A stretch of DNA of 64,000 bases from Clostridiales bacterium NK3B98 (GCA_000421005.1 ATWA01000001.1:1-64000), one strand, 5' to 3'; shown: positions 49,727-60,698, numbered from the stretch's first letter. Notes: generated by a model not told the origin, from the sequence alone. A program made the numbers and translations.

Positions 49727-51598
49727 ATGGAATACGCCGCAGGAAGTTATGATATTGCCGTCATAGGCGCGGGACACGCCGGGATTGAGGCTGCCCTTGC
49801 CGCCGCCCGGCTGGGCTTGGAGACACTGTGCTTCACCGTCAATCTGGACGCAGTGGGCAATATGCCCTGTAACCCTGCCATTGGCGGGGCAGGCAAGGGT
49901 CATCTGGTGCGGGAGCTGGACGCACTGGGAGGCGAGATGGGCAAGGCGGCGGACAAAGCCTGCATCCAATACCGCCTGCTGAATCGCAGCAAAGGCCCCT
50001 CCGTGTGGTCGCTTCGGGCGCAGGCGGACCGGCGACGGTATCAGGAGGTCATGAAGCACACGCTGGAACAACAGCCCCACCTCTACCTGAAACAGGGAGA
50101 GGTGGTGGAGGTGCGCGCCCAACAGGGACAGGTCACCGCCGTCCGCACCCGGATGGGGGCGGTCTATCAGGTGAAAGCGGTGGTCATCGCCACCGGGACT
50201 TATCTGGGCGGGCGCACCATCGTGGGGGAGGTGACTCAGACCTCCGGACCGGACGGCTTGCAGGCGGCGCTGGAGCTGACGGACAGCCTGCTGTCGCTGG
50301 GGCTGAATCTCCGCCGGTTTAAGACAGGCACGCCCCCCAGAGTGAACCGCCGCAGCGTGGATTTCTCCCAAATGGAATTGCAGGAGGGGGACGGGGACGT
50401 GCCCCCCTTCTCCTTTGAGACGGAGAACGCCCCGGAGAATCAGACGGTGTGCTACCTCACCTATACCAACCAGAACACCCATGACATCATCCGGGCCAAT
50501 CTGGACCGCTCCCCCCTCTTTTCCGGGGTGATTCACGGGGTGGGCCCCCGGTACTGCCCCTCCATCGAGGACAAGGTGGTGCGCTTTGCGGACAAGGAGC
50601 GGCACCAGATTTTCGTGGAGCCTATGGGGCTGCATACGGAAGAGCTGTACATTCAGGGCTTTTCCTCCTCCCTTCCCGAGGACGTACAGGTGGCCATGCT
50701 CCATACCCTGCCCGGACTGGAACAGGCGGAGATTACCCGCACCGCCTATGCCATTGAGTACGACTGCATCGACCCCACTGAGCTAAAGCCCACCCTGGAG
50801 ACCAAGAAAATCTCCGGTCTTTACGGAGCGGGGCAGTTCAACGGCTCCTCCGGCTACGAGGAGGCGGCGGCGCAGGGCTTTGTGGCGGGAGTCAACGCCG
50901 CCTTGAAGCTGCTGGGCAGACCGCCTATGATTCTCCGCCGGGATCAGGGGTATATCGGGGTGCTGATTGACGATCTGGTGACCAAGGGCACCAACGAGCC
51001 CTACCGGATGATGACCTCCCGGACGGAATACCGTCTGGTGCAGCGGCAGGACAACGCCGACCAGCGGCTCACCCCGGTGGGTTATGAAATCGGGCTGGTG
51101 AGCCGGGAGCGGTATGAGGCGGTGCTGGACAAATACGCACAGGTAGAGCGGGAGCTGGACCGTCTGGAACACACCGGAGCCGCCCCCACAGCGGAGTTGA
51201 AAGCCTTTCTGGACAGGGCAGGGGAGACCTTCCCTGCCTCCGGGGCAAAGCTGGCGGACCTGCTCCGCCGCCCCAGAGTGGGCTATGCCGATTTGGCTCC
51301 CTTCGACCCCCAGCGCCCCCACCTGCCCCGTCTGGTGCAGGAGCAGGTGGAAATTCGCCTGAAATACGACGGCTATATCCAGCGGCAGAACCGGCAGATT
51401 CATGAATTTCAGCGCATGGAGCAGCGCACACTGCCTGAGGGAACGGATTATATGGAGATTCCCTCCCTGCGGATAGAAGCCCGGCAGAAGCTGAACCAGA
51501 TTCGCCCCCTGAATCTGGGGCAGGCCAGCCGCATCTCCGGGGTCAGCCCCTCCGATCTGGCGGCGCTGATCTTCTGGCTGGAACGGGAAGAAAAATGA
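49727..51598 (+). CDS. mnmG: tRNA uridine-5-carboxymethylaminomethyl modification enzyme MnmG
   Basis: A 623-residue FAD enzyme that with MnmE modifies wobble U34 of several tRNAs. The FAD loop is [19 protein letters not shown] (about residues 12-30), followed by [16 protein letters not shown], the FKTGTPPRV block and [21 protein letters not shown]. The C-terminal MnmE-interacting region ends with [15 protein letters not shown]. MnmE is not in the window. The response regulator gene starts 21 bp downstream, so all three are probably cotranscribed. Confidence 0.97.
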   Translation: MEYAAGSYDIAVIGAGHAGIEAALAAARLGLETLCFTVNLDAVGNMPCNPAIGGAGKGHLVRELDALGGEMGKAADKACIQYRLLNRSKGPSVWSLRAQADRRRYQEVMKHTLEQQPHLYLKQGEVVEVRAQQGQVTAVRTRMGAVYQVKAVVIATGTYLGGRTIVGEVTQTSGPDGLQAALELTDSLLSLGLNLRRFKTGTPPRVNRRSVDFSQMELQEGDGDVPPFSFETENAPENQTVCYLTYTNQNTHDIIRANLDRSPLFSGVIHGVGPRYCPSIEDKVVRFADKERHQIFVEPMGLHTEELYIQGFSSSLPEDVQVAMLHTLPGLEQAEITRTAYAIEYDCIDPTELKPTLETKKISGLYGAGQFNGSSGYEEAAAQGFVAGVNAALKLLGRPPMILRRDQGYIGVLIDDLVTKGTNEPYRMMTSRTEYRLVQRQDNADQRLTPVGYEIGLVSRERYEAVLDKYAQVERELDRLEHTGAAPTAELKAFLDRAGETFPASGAKLADLLRRPRVGYADLAPFDPQRPHLPRLVQEQVEIRLKYDGYIQRQNRQIHEFQRMEQRTLPEGTDYMEIPSLRIEARQKLNQIRPLNLGQASRISGVSPSDLAALIFWLEREEK

Positions 51599-51619
51599 CG
51601 CTTGACAAGGATGTTGACC

Positions 51620-52291
51620 ATGCACATCTTAATTGTAGAGGACGAGCCCATGATCGCCCAGACCATTGCCGATTTGCTGGCGACGCAAGGTGACACCGCC
51701 CGCATCTCCCACCGGGGAGACGAGGGATTGGAGCTTGCCCGCCGGGGCGGGTATGACGCCCTCATTCTGGACGTGATGCTCCCCGGACTGGATGGCTTTT
51801 CCGTTGCCGCCGCCCTGCGCCGGGAGGGGAATAGCGTCCCCATTCTCATGCTCACCGCCCGGACGCAGGTAGGCGACCGGGTGACCGGGCTGGACAGCGG
51901 AGCGGACTATTACCTCACCAAACCCTTTTCCGCCGACGAGCTGCTGGCCTGTATCCGTGCCATTACCCGCCGCCGGGGGGAGGGCGGTCAGGCAAACCTG
52001 CTCTCCTTTGGAGACCTGTCTCTTGACCTGGCCGCCTGCGACCTGCGCTGCGGGGGAAGATCTGTGCGGCTCAGTCAGCGGGAGATGAACCTGATGAGCC
52101 TGCTGCTCCAACGCCCGGAGCAGATTGTCTCCAAGGAGGAATTGATCGCACAGGTGTGGGGAGGCTACACCGAAGAGAACAGCGTGGAGGTGTATATCTC
52201 CTTTTTGCGGAAAAAGCTGGGGCATCTGGGCTCCCGGTGCGCCATCCGCACCCTGCGCACGCTGGGCTACCGATTGGAGGCGGGACAATGA
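51620..52291 (+). CDS. OmpR/PhoB family response regulator
   Basis: A 223-residue regulator. The receiver domain (1-115) has acidic residues EDE at 7-9, phospho-acceptor Asp51 in LILDVMLPG and Lys in TKPFS. The C-terminal winged-helix DNA-binding domain (about 130-220) shows REMNLMSLLLQ and EVYISFLRKKL. AAGGA lies 9 bp before the ATG at 51620, preferred over upstream start codons. The histidine kinase overlaps its stop by ATGA. Target genes and signal are unknown. Confidence 0.92.
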   Translation: MHILIVEDEPMIAQTIADLLATQGDTARISHRGDEGLELARRGGYDALILDVMLPGLDGFSVAAALRREGNSVPILMLTARTQVGDRVTGLDSGADYYLTKPFSADELLACIRAITRRRGEGGQANLLSFGDLSLDLAACDLRCGGRSVRLSQREMNLMSLLLQRPEQIVSKEELIAQVWGGYTEENSVEVYISFLRKKLGHLGSRCAIRTLRTLGYRLEAGQ

Positions 52292-53499
52292 TCCGCCGGC
52301 TGCGGCGCAAGCTGGTTGTCATTACCATGACCCTGTCCACGGCGCTGCTGGTGGTGATCTGCGCTGTCTTCGTCCTCTCCATCCGGGAGGGGCTGCAGCG
52401 GGACAGTATGTCCGTCTTGCAGCGGGTGATCGCTGAGACGGAGACCCCCCAATGGGCGGGGCGCAGCGGGGTTTCCCTGCCCTATTTCACCGTCACTGTC
52501 ACCCCCAACGGAGGCACCTCTATCATATCCAGCCAGTTCTACGATCTGGACGACTACGACCGGCTGATCTCCGCCGTGGATGCCGCTCTCTCTCAGGGGA
52601 GAAACGCCGGGGAACTTCGGCAGGAGGAGCTGCGCTATCTCCGTCAGGCCACCAGCGAGGGCTGGCGCATGGCCTTTGTGGATGTGAGCTATGAGCGCAG
52701 CACCCTGAAAAAGGCGGTGGTCACGGTGGTGCTGGTGGGCGCTCTGGCGCTTGGGGTTCTGTTTGCCCTCAGCGTCACGCTCGCCCGCTGGGCGGTGCGC
52801 CCGGTGGAGCAGAGCGTGGAGCAGCAGCGGCAGTTTATCGCCGATGCCTCCCACGAGCTGAAAACCCCCCTCACCGTCATCCTCTCCAATGCCGACCTGA
52901 TTGCACGGCAGGAGGGATTGCCTGACCATATCCGCCGCTGGACAGAGAACATCCGCACCGGCGGGGGACAGATGCAGTCTCTGGTGGAGCAGATGCTCAC
53001 CCTGGAGCGCAGCGAGAGCCGACAGGAGGGGGGAGAGAGCCGGACAGGGGAGATGATCGACCTGTCCGACCTGACGGAAAACGCCCTGCTGCTCTTTGAG
53101 CCGGTGGCGTATGAGGCGGGGAAGACGCTGGAAGAGGAGACAATCTCACCGGGGCTGACGGTGCAGGGAGATGGAGCCAGTCTCAGCCGGGCGCTGGACA
53201 TTCTGCTGGACAACGCCGTGAAATATACCCCCGCCGGGGGCGGCATCCGGGTGACGCTGGAAGAGGCGGGGAAAAACGCCTGCTTCCGGGTGTCCAATCA
53301 GGGCGAGCCCATCCCGGAGGAGGAACGGGAGCGGATTTTCCGCCGGTTCTATCGCTCTGACGCTGCACGCAGCTCGGAGGGCTTCGGTCTGGGGCTTGCC
53401 ATTGCCAGAAGCATAGCGGAGGAACACGGGGGAACGCTGAATGTGACCTCGCATCAGGGGTGGAATACCTTCACATTAGTCATTCCTCTTGCAAATTGA
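52288..53499 (+). CDS. Sensor histidine kinase
   Basis: A 403-residue membrane kinase. Helix 1 is at about residues 8-31, an extracytoplasmic sensor of about 110 residues follows, and helix 2 is at about 143-168. Then come a short linker, the H-box DASHELKTPLTVI, the N-box DILLDNAVKYTP and the G2 box GFGLGLAIARSIAEEHGG. Translationally coupled to the response regulator through the ATGA overlap. The upstream frame extension lies in the regulator gene and is not used. The ligand is unknown. Confidence 0.92.
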   Translation: MIRRLRRKLVVITMTLSTALLVVICAVFVLSIREGLQRDSMSVLQRVIAETETPQWAGRSGVSLPYFTVTVTPNGGTSIISSQFYDLDDYDRLISAVDAALSQGRNAGELRQEELRYLRQATSEGWRMAFVDVSYERSTLKKAVVTVVLVGALALGVLFALSVTLARWAVRPVEQSVEQQRQFIADASHELKTPLTVILSNADLIARQEGLPDHIRRWTENIRTGGGQMQSLVEQMLTLERSESRQEGGESRTGEMIDLSDLTENALLLFEPVAYEAGKTLEEETISPGLTVQGDGASLSRALDILLDNAVKYTPAGGGIRVTLEEAGKNACFRVSNQGEPIPEEERERIFRRFYRSDAARSSEGFGLGLAIARSIAEEHGGTLNVTSHQGWNTFTLVIPLAN

Positions 53500-53517
53500 A
53501 CCGCAACTCTATATAAT
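53489..53517 (+). promoter_or_regulatory. Promoter for asnS
   Basis: TTGCAA (53489-53494) and TATAAT (53512-53517), spacer 17 bp. The -35 box overlaps the last codons of the kinase gene. Confidence 0.75.
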
Positions 53518-53552
53518 GTAGTACACTTGAAAAGAGAGCAGGAGCTGAAACT

Positions 53553-54947
53553 ATGGATCGTACAACCATTGCAAGCATTTTTGCCCACAGCGCCGCCTTT
53601 GACGGCAAGACCATCACCGTCTGCGGCTGGGCGAAATCCATCCGCAACCAGAAGAGCTTTGCCTTCCTCAGCCTCAGCGACGGAAGCTGCTTCACCCCCT
53701 TGCAGGTGGTGGTGGAGAAGGACAAGCTGGAAAACTATGACGAGGTGGTGCGCCAGAACGTGGGCGCTGCCTTTATCGTAGAGGGTACGCTGGTCTGCAC
53801 CCCGGAGGCCAAGCAGCCCTTTGAGCTGAAAGCCGCTGATGTTTTTGTGGAGGGCGCCTCCGCCCCGGACTACCCCCTGCAAAAGAAGCGCCACAGTGTG
53901 GAGTTTCTCCGTACCATCGCCCACCTGCGGCCCAGAACCAACCTGTTCTCCGCCGTATTCCGGGTGCGCAGCGTCGCCGCCCACGCCATCCACTGTTTCT
54001 TCCAGGATCAGGGCTTTGTCTATGTCCACACCCCCATTATCACCGCCTCTGACGCCGAGGGCGCAGGAGAGATGTTCCAGGTGACCACGCTGGATCTGAA
54101 CAATGTCCCCAAGACGGAGGACGGCAAGGTGGACTATGCCCAGGACTTCTTCGGCAAGCCCTCCAACCTCACCGTTTCCGGTCAGCTCAACGTGGAGAGC
54201 TTCTGCATGGCCTTCTCCAATGTGTACACCTTCGGCCCCACCTTCCGGGCGGAGAAGTCCAACACCCAGCGCCACGCCGCTGAGTTCTGGATGATCGAGC
54301 CGGAGCTGGCCTTTGCCGACCTGACCGACTATATGAACAACGCCGAGGCCATGCTAAAGTACGTCATCCGCTATGTGATGGAGAAATGCCCTCAGGAGAT
54401 GGCTTTCTTCAACTCCTTTGTGGACAAGGGACTGATGGAGCGGCTGGAGCATGTGGCGTCCTCTGACTTTGGCCGTGTGTCCTACACCGAGGCCATTGAG
54501 ATTCTGAAAAACGCCGACAGAAAGTTCGACTTCAAGCCGGAGTGGGGCTGCGACTTGCAGACCGAGCACGAGCGGTATCTCACCGAGGAGCATTTCAAGC
54601 GCCCGGTGTTCGTCACCGACTACCCCAAGGAGATCAAGGCCTTCTATATGCGTGCCAACGAGGACGGCAAGACGGTGGCGGCGGCGGACTGTCTGGTCCC
54701 CGGCATCGGAGAGATCATCGGCGGCTCTCAGCGTGAGGAGCGGCTGGATCTGCTGGAGGCCCGCATGGACGAGCTGGGTATGCGCCGGGAGGATTACTGG
54801 TGGTATCTGGATCTGCGGCGCTACGGCTCCTGCCGCCACGCAGGCTACGGTCTGGGCTTTGAACGGCTCATCATGTATTTAACCGGTGTGAGCAACATCC
54901 GGGACGTGCTGCCCCATCCCAGAACGGTGGGAAGCGCAGACTTCTGA
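53553..54947 (+). CDS. asnS: Asparaginyl-tRNA synthetase
   Basis: A 464-residue class IIb synthetase that charges tRNA-Asn. The N-terminal OB-fold anticodon-binding domain (about 18-105) contains [24 protein letters not shown]. Motif 2 is [21 protein letters not shown], and motif 3 is [20 protein letters not shown]. Length and pattern match AsnS and not AspS. No T-box is present upstream. The short leader starts at the 53489 promoter. Confidence 0.97.
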   Translation: MDRTTIASIFAHSAAFDGKTITVCGWAKSIRNQKSFAFLSLSDGSCFTPLQVVVEKDKLENYDEVVRQNVGAAFIVEGTLVCTPEAKQPFELKAADVFVEGASAPDYPLQKKRHSVEFLRTIAHLRPRTNLFSAVFRVRSVAAHAIHCFFQDQGFVYVHTPIITASDAEGAGEMFQVTTLDLNNVPKTEDGKVDYAQDFFGKPSNLTVSGQLNVESFCMAFSNVYTFGPTFRAEKSNTQRHAAEFWMIEPELAFADLTDYMNNAEAMLKYVIRYVMEKCPQEMAFFNSFVDKGLMERLEHVASSDFGRVSYTEAIEILKNADRKFDFKPEWGCDLQTEHERYLTEEHFKRPVFVTDYPKEIKAFYMRANEDGKTVAAADCLVPGIGEIIGGSQREERLDLLEARMDELGMRREDYWWYLDLRRYGSCRHAGYGLGFERLIMYLTGVSNIRDVLPHPRTVGSADF

Positions 54948-54956
54948 GACAAAGGG

Positions 54957-54974
54957 GGGCGGCTTCGGCCGCCC
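54957..54974 (+). terminator. Terminator of asnS
   Basis: GGGCGGC (54957-54963), tetraloop TTCG, GCCGCCC (54968-54974), then TTTTG. Confidence 0.9.
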
Positions 54975-55052
54975 TTTTGCCGATGCCTTTCGGCACCTGT
55001 GCCGCTCTCCTTTTCCCAGCGGCTTTTTTATCGAAAAAATTTCAAATTCCCC

Positions 55053-55081
55053 TTGACAGCCGCCCTTGTGTCCGGTATACT
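55053..55081 (+). promoter_or_regulatory. Promoter of the S10-spc ribosomal protein operon
   Basis: TTGACA (55053-55058) and TATACT (55076-55081), spacer 17 bp. Confidence 0.85.
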
Positions 55082-55087
55082 GTTCCA

Positions 55088-55370
55088 GTGCGTGTAAGGC
55101 GCACTATGCGATGATGCAGGAGATTGCGGGCAATGCCCGGTAACTTCTGCGGAGTATGTCCGGGCTGGATTCTGGGCGGCTGTTTGAAGATACCACTGGG
55201 CCAAGGCTGCGTATATCGCCATGGTCAGCGGGAACGGCCGGCATTTTGTCGGCTTTCTTTGTTGGTGTGGAGTGATACACACGGCGCAGTTGTTGTGAAA
55301 ACAGCCTTACAGAAGTTCCAAATACACCCGGTTCATGTACAACAGTACGAAAACAAGGAGGAAAATCCAA
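55088..55370 (+). promoter_or_regulatory. Long structured leader ahead of rpsJ
   Basis: About 280 nt between the promoter and rpsJ with no supportable protein gene. Several short inverted repeats are present (for example GCCG at about 55243 pairing with CGGC at about 55257, followed by TTTCTTTG, a weak terminator candidate). Leaders of S10 operons often carry autoregulation by L4 in enterobacteria, but no such mechanism can be read here. Confidence 0.5.
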
Positions 55371-55679
55371 ATGGCAAACCAGAACATCCGCATCCGGCTG
55401 AAGGCCTATGACCACCAGCTCATCGATCAGAGTGCTGAGACCATCGTTGAGACCGCAAAGCGCACCGGCGCTTCCGTCTCCGGCCCCATCCCTCTGCCCA
55501 CCAAGAAGGAGATCGTCACCATCCTTCGCGCCGTCCACAAGTACAAGGACAGCCGTGAGCAGTTCGAGCGCCGCACCCACAAGCGTCTGATCGACATTCA
55601 GAACACCACCCCCAAGACGGTGGAGGCTCTGATGAACCTGCAGCTGCCTGCCGGCGTGGATATCGAGATCAAGCTGTAA
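55371..55679 (+). CDS. rpsJ: 30S ribosomal protein S10
   Basis: A 102-residue S10 (NusE), a ribosomal and transcription-antitermination protein. [17 protein letters not shown] opens it and [22 protein letters not shown] marks the C-terminal part. AAGGAGG precedes the ATG. The frame open from 55335 lies in the leader. First gene of the operon. Confidence 0.97.
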   Translation: MANQNIRIRLKAYDHQLIDQSAETIVETAKRTGASVSGPIPLPTKKEIVTILRAVHKYKDSREQFERRTHKRLIDIQNTTPKTVEALMNLQLPAGVDIEIKL

Positions 55680-55817
55680 GAGGATCTCAACTTAACTTCG
55701 TAGTACCCGTTCTCCGCACCTGCGCAGGCATCGAGCGGAGGGGTCATGTTGAAGGAGCAATGCCAGTCCAATGGGCACCTCCCTCAACCAATAACCTTAT
55801 AAGGAGGAAGTTCCGAA
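55680..55817 (+). other. Structured gap between rpsJ and rplC
   Basis: A 138-bp spacer, unusually long for this operon. It contains a GC-rich stem (TCTCCGC at about 55710 with GCGGAGG at about 55735) and no coding frame. No promoter was convincing. Confidence 0.4.
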
Positions 55818-56546
55818 ATGGAAAAAAAGGCAATCATCGGTAAAAAGGTCGGCATGACCCAGATCTTCGATGAAGCCGGTAAAGTGGTTCCTGTCACCGT
55901 TATCGAGGCAGGCCCCTGCACCGTGGTTCAGAAGAAGACCGCCGAAAAGGACGGCTATGAGGCTATCCAGCTGGGCTATCAGCCCACCACCGAAAAGCAC
56001 CTGACCAAGGGTCAGCTGGGCCATCTGGCCAAGGCTGGCGTGGAGGAGAAGCTCCGCGTGCTGAAGGAAGTGGATGTGGACAAGTACGCCGAGCTGAACG
56101 TAGGCGACGTGCTCAAGGCTGACACCTTCGCCGTGGGCGACAAGGTTGACGCCACCGGCATCAGCAAAGGTAAGGGCTACGCAGGTGTGGTCAAGCGTTA
56201 CAACGCCCAGCGCACTCCCATGACCCACGGCGGCGGTCCTGTCCATCGTCATGCCGGTTCTATGGGTTCCACCTCTACCCCCAGCCGCATCCGCAAGGGC
56301 AAGATCGGCGCTGGCCAGATGGGCGCAGAGCAGGTCACTGTCCAGAACCTGGAAGTGGTCAAGGTGGATCCTGAGATCAACCTGCTGGCTGTCAAGGGTG
56401 CCATTCCCGGCCCCAAGGGCGGCATCGTGGTGATCAAGAGCACTGCTAAGGTCAACGTGGTCAAGCAGGCTGGCGCTGGCATCTCCCTCAACCCGCAGAA
56501 GGCTTCCGGCCGCAACCCGCAGAAGGCTTCCGCGAGAAACCACTAA
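55818..56546 (+). CDS. rplC: 50S ribosomal protein L3
   Basis: A 242-residue L3, an early 50S assembly protein near the peptidyl transferase centre. [26 protein letters not shown] and the [14 protein letters not shown] loop are typical. The C-terminus carries a tandem 8-residue duplication ([16 protein letters not shown]) beyond the usual end, from a 24-bp DNA repeat. Confidence 0.97.
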   Translation: MEKKAIIGKKVGMTQIFDEAGKVVPVTVIEAGPCTVVQKKTAEKDGYEAIQLGYQPTTEKHLTKGQLGHLAKAGVEEKLRVLKEVDVDKYAELNVGDVLKADTFAVGDKVDATGISKGKGYAGVVKRYNAQRTPMTHGGGPVHRHAGSMGSTSTPSRIRKGKIGAGQMGAEQVTVQNLEVVKVDPEINLLAVKGAIPGPKGGIVVIKSTAKVNVVKQAGAGISLNPQKASGRNPQKASARNH

Positions 56547-56565
56547 GGGAAAGGAGATCTGAGAA

Positions 56566-57186
56566 ATGTCTATCGCTAAAGTTTATGACATGGCCGGCAA
56601 GGAGCAGGGCGAAGTCGTTCTGGCCGATTCCGTTTTTGGCATCGAGCCCAACGCCGCTGCTGTCCATGCTGTGGTGAAGAACCACCTGGCCAATTGCCGT
56701 CAGGGCACTCAGTCCGCCCTGACCCGTGCTGAGGTTTCCGGCGGCGGCAAGAAGCCCTGGCGTCAGAAGGGCACCGGCCGTGCCCGTCAGGGCAGCACCC
56801 GCAGCCCTCAGTGGACCCACGGCGGCATCGTGTTCGCCCCCAAGCCCCGCAGCTATCGCTACACCCTGAACAAGAAGCTGCGCCGGCTGGCTCTGAAGAG
56901 CGTCCTGTCCGATAAGGCTGCCAACGGCAACGTGGCGGTTGTGGATGCTCTGGAAGTGGCTGAGCCCAAGACCAAGACTATGGTCAACCTGCTCAACGCC
57001 ATCGACGCCGGCAAGAGCGTGGTCATCACCGACGGCGTCAAGACCAACGTGGTTCTGTCCAGCCGCAACATCCCCGGCGTGGTCACCACTCCCGCAAACA
57101 ACCTGAGCGTCTATGATCTGGTCAACGCCAAGACGCTGGTCATTGACAAGGCCGCTCTGGCTACCATCGAGGAGGTGTACGCATAA
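56566..57186 (+). CDS. rplD: 50S ribosomal protein L4
   Basis: A 206-residue L4 with the extended loop [20 protein letters not shown] that lines the exit tunnel. Its TAA overlaps the rplW start region (ATAATG), so the two are coupled. Confidence 0.97.
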   Translation: MSIAKVYDMAGKEQGEVVLADSVFGIEPNAAAVHAVVKNHLANCRQGTQSALTRAEVSGGGKKPWRQKGTGRARQGSTRSPQWTHGGIVFAPKPRSYRYTLNKKLRRLALKSVLSDKAANGNVAVVDALEVAEPKTKTMVNLLNAIDAGKSVVITDGVKTNVVLSSRNIPGVVTTPANNLSVYDLVNAKTLVIDKAALATIEEVYA

Positions 57187-57479
57187 TGACCGCTTACGAT
57201 ATCATTATCAAGCCCGTGGTTACCGAGCAGTCCATGATGGGCTCTGCTGAAAAGAAGTACACCTTCTTCGTGGACAAGCGGGCCAACAAGGCCGAGATCG
57301 GCAAGGCCGTTGAGGAAATCTTCGGCGTGAAGGTCTCCAAGGTCAACACCATGAACTATGATGGCAAGGTCAAGCGCATGGGTGCCGGACGCCCCGGCCG
57401 CCGCAGCGCCTACAAGAAGGCCATCGTCACCCTGACCGAGGACTCCAAGACCATCGAGTTCTTCGAAGGCATGGTTTAA
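57186..57479 (+). CDS. rplW: 50S ribosomal protein L23
   Basis: A 97-residue L23 at the tunnel exit, docking site for trigger factor and [14 protein letters not shown] and [16 protein letters not shown] are typical. Overlaps the rplD stop by one base. Confidence 0.96.
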   Translation: MTAYDIIIKPVVTEQSMMGSAEKKYTFFVDKRANKAEIGKAVEEIFGVKVSKVNTMNYDGKVKRMGAGRPGRRSAYKKAIVTLTEDSKTIEFFEGMV

Positions 57480-57494
57480 GGGAGGTAACGCAAC

Positions 57495-58328
57495 ATGGCG
57501 ATCAAAGTTTACAAGCCCACGACCCCGGCACGCCGCAACATGACGGTGTCCGCCTTCGAGGGCATTGACAAGAAGGCCAAGCCTGAGCGCAGCCTGACAG
57601 AGACGCTCAAGAAGAGCGCCGGCCGCAACAGCTATGGCCGCATCACCGTCCGTCATCGCGGCGGCGGCGAGCGCAGAAAGTACCGCATTATCGACTTCAA
57701 GCGCAACCGTGAGGACAAGGCCACGGTCATCCGTCTGGAGTACGATCCCAACCGCAGCGCCAACATCGCCCTCATCCAGTATGAGGACGGCTCCAAGGCT
57801 TATATCCTGGCTCCTGTGGGCCTGAAGCCCGGCCACATCATTGAGACCGGCGCCGCTGCCGACATCAAGCCCGGCAACTGCCTGCCTCTGAGTGCCATTC
57901 CTGTGGGTACTGTGATCCACAACATCGAGCTGCACCCCGGCAAGGGCGCTCAGCTGGTGCGTGCCGCTGGCGAGCAGGCTCAGCTGATGGCCAAGGAGGG
58001 TGACTCCGCTCAGATCCGTCTGCCCTCCGGCGAGTATCGTCTGGTGAAGGCCAACTGCAAGGCCTGCATCGGTCAGGTGGGCAATGAGGACCACGCCAAT
58101 ATCCACATCGGTAAGGCTGGCCGCAAGCGTCACATGGGCTGGCGTCCCACCGTGCGCGGTTCTGTTATGAACCCCAATGACCACCCCCACGGTGGTGGTG
58201 AGGGCCGCGCTCCCATCGGCCATGCCGGTCCTATGACCCCCTGGGGCAAGCCCGCTCTGGGTTACAAGACCCGCAAGAAGAAGAATCCGACTGACAAGTT
58301 CATTGTCCGTCGCCGCAACGGAAAGTAA
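57495..58328 (+). CDS. rplB: 50S ribosomal protein L2
   Basis: A 277-residue L2 required for subunit joining and peptidyl transfer. The C-terminal [19 protein letters not shown] block holds the functional histidine. The N-terminus [18 protein letters not shown] is standard. Confidence 0.98.
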   Translation: MAIKVYKPTTPARRNMTVSAFEGIDKKAKPERSLTETLKKSAGRNSYGRITVRHRGGGERRKYRIIDFKRNREDKATVIRLEYDPNRSANIALIQYEDGSKAYILAPVGLKPGHIIETGAAADIKPGNCLPLSAIPVGTVIHNIELHPGKGAQLVRAAGEQAQLMAKEGDSAQIRLPSGEYRLVKANCKACIGQVGNEDHANIHIGKAGRKRHMGWRPTVRGSVMNPNDHPHGGGEGRAPIGHAGPMTPWGKPALGYKTRKKKNPTDKFIVRRRNGK

Positions 58329-58342
58329 GGAGGCTGGAATAA

Positions 58343-58612
58343 ATGAGCAGATCTGTTAAGAAAGGCCCCTTCTGTGCCCCTGAGCTGCTGAAGCGGGTGG
58401 ATGAAATGAACAAGACCGGAGAGAAGAAGGTTCTCAAGACCTGGAGCCGTGCCTCCACCATCTTCCCCTCCTTTGTTGGCCACACCTTCGCCGTCCATGA
58501 CGGCAAGCGCCACATCCCCGTCTATGTGACCGAGGATATGGTCGGCCATAAGCTGGGCGAGTTCGCCCCCACCCGTACCTTCAAGGGTCACAGCGGTGGC
58601 AAGACGAAGTAA
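58343..58612 (+). CDS. rpsS: 30S ribosomal protein S19
   Basis: An 89-residue S19 of the 30S head. [10 protein letters not shown] at the N-terminus and THAPTR-type region [12 protein letters not shown] at the C-terminus. GGAGG precedes the ATG. Confidence 0.97.
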   Translation: MSRSVKKGPFCAPELLKRVDEMNKTGEKKVLKTWSRASTIFPSFVGHTFAVHDGKRHIPVYVTEDMVGHKLGEFAPTRTFKGHSGGKTK

Positions 58613-58625
58613 GGAGGCGTAAGAC

Positions 58626-58964
58626 ATGAGTGAAGCAAAAGCAACCCTGACCTACGCCCGTATCGCTCCCCGCAAGGTCAACATTGTGGCTGACCTGATC
58701 CGGGGCAAGGACGTGGAGCTGGCCATGGGTATCCTGAACAATACCCCCAAGAAGGCCTCCCCCCTGCTGGCTAAGCTGGTGAAGAGCGCCGCCGCCAACG
58801 CAGAGAACAACAACGGCATGAACGCCGACAAGCTGTATGTCTCTGCTGTATATGCCAACCCCGGCCCCATCATGAAGCGGATGCAGCCGGTGAGCAAGGG
58901 CCGCGGCTATCGGATCAACAAGAGAACCACCCACATCACCGTCGTGGTGAGCGAGAGAGCCTAA
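58626..58964 (+). CDS. rplV: 50S ribosomal protein L22
   Basis: A 112-residue L22, part of the exit-tunnel constriction. RIAPRKVNIVADLIRGK and the beta-hairpin region MKRMQPVSKGRGYRINKRTTH are present. Confidence 0.97.
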   Translation: MSEAKATLTYARIAPRKVNIVADLIRGKDVELAMGILNNTPKKASPLLAKLVKSAAANAENNNGMNADKLYVSAVYANPGPIMKRMQPVSKGRGYRINKRTTHITVVVSERA

Positions 58965-58976
58965 GGAGGAAGAACT

Positions 58977-59804
58977 ATGGGACAGAAAGTAAATCCCCAC
59001 GGCTTCCGCGTGGGTGTGATCAAGGACTGGGATTCCCGCTGGTATGCCAAAAACGAGAAGGTGGGCGACCTGATCGTGGAGGACCAGAAGATCCGTAAGT
59101 TCCTGAAGAAGACGCTGTACAGCGCCGGCGTGCCCAAGATCGAGATCGAGCGGGATAACGCCAAGGTGCGCATCTACCTGCACTGCGCCCGTCCCGGCAT
59201 GGTGATCGGCGAGAAGGCTGAGAAGGTAGAGGCCATCCGCAAGGACGTGGAGAAGATGATCGGCAAGCCCGTTCAGCTCTCCGTGGTTGAGATCCGCCGC
59301 AACGAGGTGGACACCAATGCTCAGCTCATCGCTGAGAACATCGCACAGCAGCTGGAGAAGCGTATCTCCTTCCGCCGGGCGATGAAGAAGGCCATCAGCT
59401 CCTGCATGAGAGCTGGTGCCAAGGGCATCAAGGTCTGCGCCTCCGGCCGTCTGGGCGGCGCTGAGATTGCCCGTACCGAGCACTATCACGAGGGCACCAT
59501 CCCCCTGCAGACCCTGCGTGCCGACATCGACTACGGCTTCTGCGAGGCTGCTACCACCTATGGCCGTATCGGCATCAAGGTGTGGGTGTATAAGGGAGAG
59601 ATCCTGAGCCAGTCTCTGCGTACCACTCCCCGTACCCTCGACCTGTCCAAGCCCTATCGTGAGCATTCCGACCGTCCCCGCCGTCGTGACGGCCAGCGTC
59701 GGAATGGCAACTTCAATCGCAACCGTGAGGGCGGCCGTCCCGCTGGCGGCTTTAACCGCCCTGCCAACGGCGCTCCCCGTGCTAAGGAAGGAGGCAACCG
59801 CTGA
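58977..59804 (+). CDS. rpsC: 30S ribosomal protein S3
   Basis: A 275-residue S3 with a KH domain and a C-terminal domain lining the mRNA entry. [22 protein letters not shown] opens it. The last 45 or so residues are a low-complexity Arg/Gly/Asn extension ([20 protein letters not shown] and onward) longer than in many Firmicutes. Its stop overlaps the rplP start by one base. Confidence 0.97.
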   Translation: MGQKVNPHGFRVGVIKDWDSRWYAKNEKVGDLIVEDQKIRKFLKKTLYSAGVPKIEIERDNAKVRIYLHCARPGMVIGEKAEKVEAIRKDVEKMIGKPVQLSVVEIRRNEVDTNAQLIAENIAQQLEKRISFRRAMKKAISSCMRAGAKGIKVCASGRLGGAEIARTEHYHEGTIPLQTLRADIDYGFCEAATTYGRIGIKVWVYKGEILSQSLRTTPRTLDLSKPYREHSDRPRRRDGQRRNGNFNRNREGGRPAGGFNRPANGAPRAKEGGNR

Positions 59805-60235
59805 TGCTTCTGCCGAAGAGAGTAAAGTACCGCAGAGTGCAGCGCGGCCGTATGACCGGCAAGGCCACTCGCGGCAACACCGTCACCTACGGTGAGTATG
59901 GTCTGCAGGCCCTTGAGCCCGGCTGGATCAAGTCCAACCAGATCGAGGCCGCCCGTATCGCCATGACCCGTTACACCAAGCGTGGCGGTAAGGTCTGGAT
60001 CAAGATCTTCCCTGACAAGCCTGTGACCCAGCAGGCCGCCGGCTCCCGTATGGGTAAAGGTAAGGGCTCCCCTGAGTTCTGGGTGAGCGTGGTCAAGCCC
60101 GGCCGGGTGATGTTCGAGATCGCCGGCGTCAGCGAGCCTGTGGCCCGTGAGGCGCTCCGCCTTGCCTCCCACAAGCTGCCCATTAAGACGAAGGTCGTCA
60201 AGAAAGAAGTCGCTGAGGAAGGCGGTGAAGCGTAA
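59804..60235 (+). CDS. rplP: 50S ribosomal protein L16
   Basis: A 143-residue L16 near the A-site t[23 protein letters not shown] and [20 protein letters not shown] are typical. Start and stop overlap its neighbours by a base each. Confidence 0.97.
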   Translation: MLLPKRVKYRRVQRGRMTGKATRGNTVTYGEYGLQALEPGWIKSNQIEAARIAMTRYTKRGGKVWIKIFPDKPVTQQAAGSRMGKGKGSPEFWVSVVKPGRVMFEIAGVSEPVAREALRLASHKLPIKTKVVKKEVAEEGGEA

Positions 60236-60426
60236 TGAAGGCAAAAGAGATCCGCGCGATGTCCGCTGCTGAGCTGGACAACAAGCTGGCTGAGCTGAAG
60301 AAAGAGCTGTTCAACCTGCGCTTTCAGCACGCCACCAACCAGCTGGACAACCCCAAGAAGCTGGCCGATGTGAAGCATGACATCGCCAGAGTGAAGACCA
60401 TCATCCGCGAAAAGGCCGCTGACTAA
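60235..60426 (+). CDS. rpmC: 50S ribosomal protein L29
   Basis: A 63-residue helical hairpin protein. [20 protein letters not shown] and the [20 protein letters not shown] block are standard. Confidence 0.96.
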   Translation: MKAKEIRAMSAAELDNKLAELKKELFNLRFQHATNQLDNPKKLADVKHDIARVKTIIREKAAD

Positions 60427-60440
60427 GGAGGACGACGAAA

Positions 60441-60698
60441 ATGGAGAGAACTTCTTCCCGTAAGACCAGAGTCGGCCTGGTCGTTTCCGATAAGATGGAC
60501 AAGACGATTGTGGTAGCCATTGCCGAACATGTGGCTCACCCTCTGTACAAGAAGATCGTCAAGAGAACCTATAAGCTGAAAGCCCATGACGAGAACAACG
60601 AGTGCCGTGTCGGCGACCGCGTTCGCGTGATGGAGACTCGCCCCCTCTCCAAGGATAAGCGCTGGAGACTGGTCGAGATCGTTGAAAAGGCGAAGTAA
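60441..60698 (+). CDS. rpsQ: 30S ribosomal protein S17
   Basis: An 85-residue OB-fold primary 16S-binding protein with [14 protein letters not shown] and [21 protein letters not shown]. Confidence 0.96.
   Translation: MERTSSRKTRVGLVVSDKMDKTIVVAIAEHVAHPLYKKIVKRTYKLKAHDENNECRVGDRVRVMETRPLSKDKRWRLVEIVEKAK

Noticed and set aside
55124-55411. 95-codon open frame in the rpsJ leader
   Set aside because: No ribosome-binding site, no recognisable protein pattern, and it overlaps the rpsJ start out of frame.
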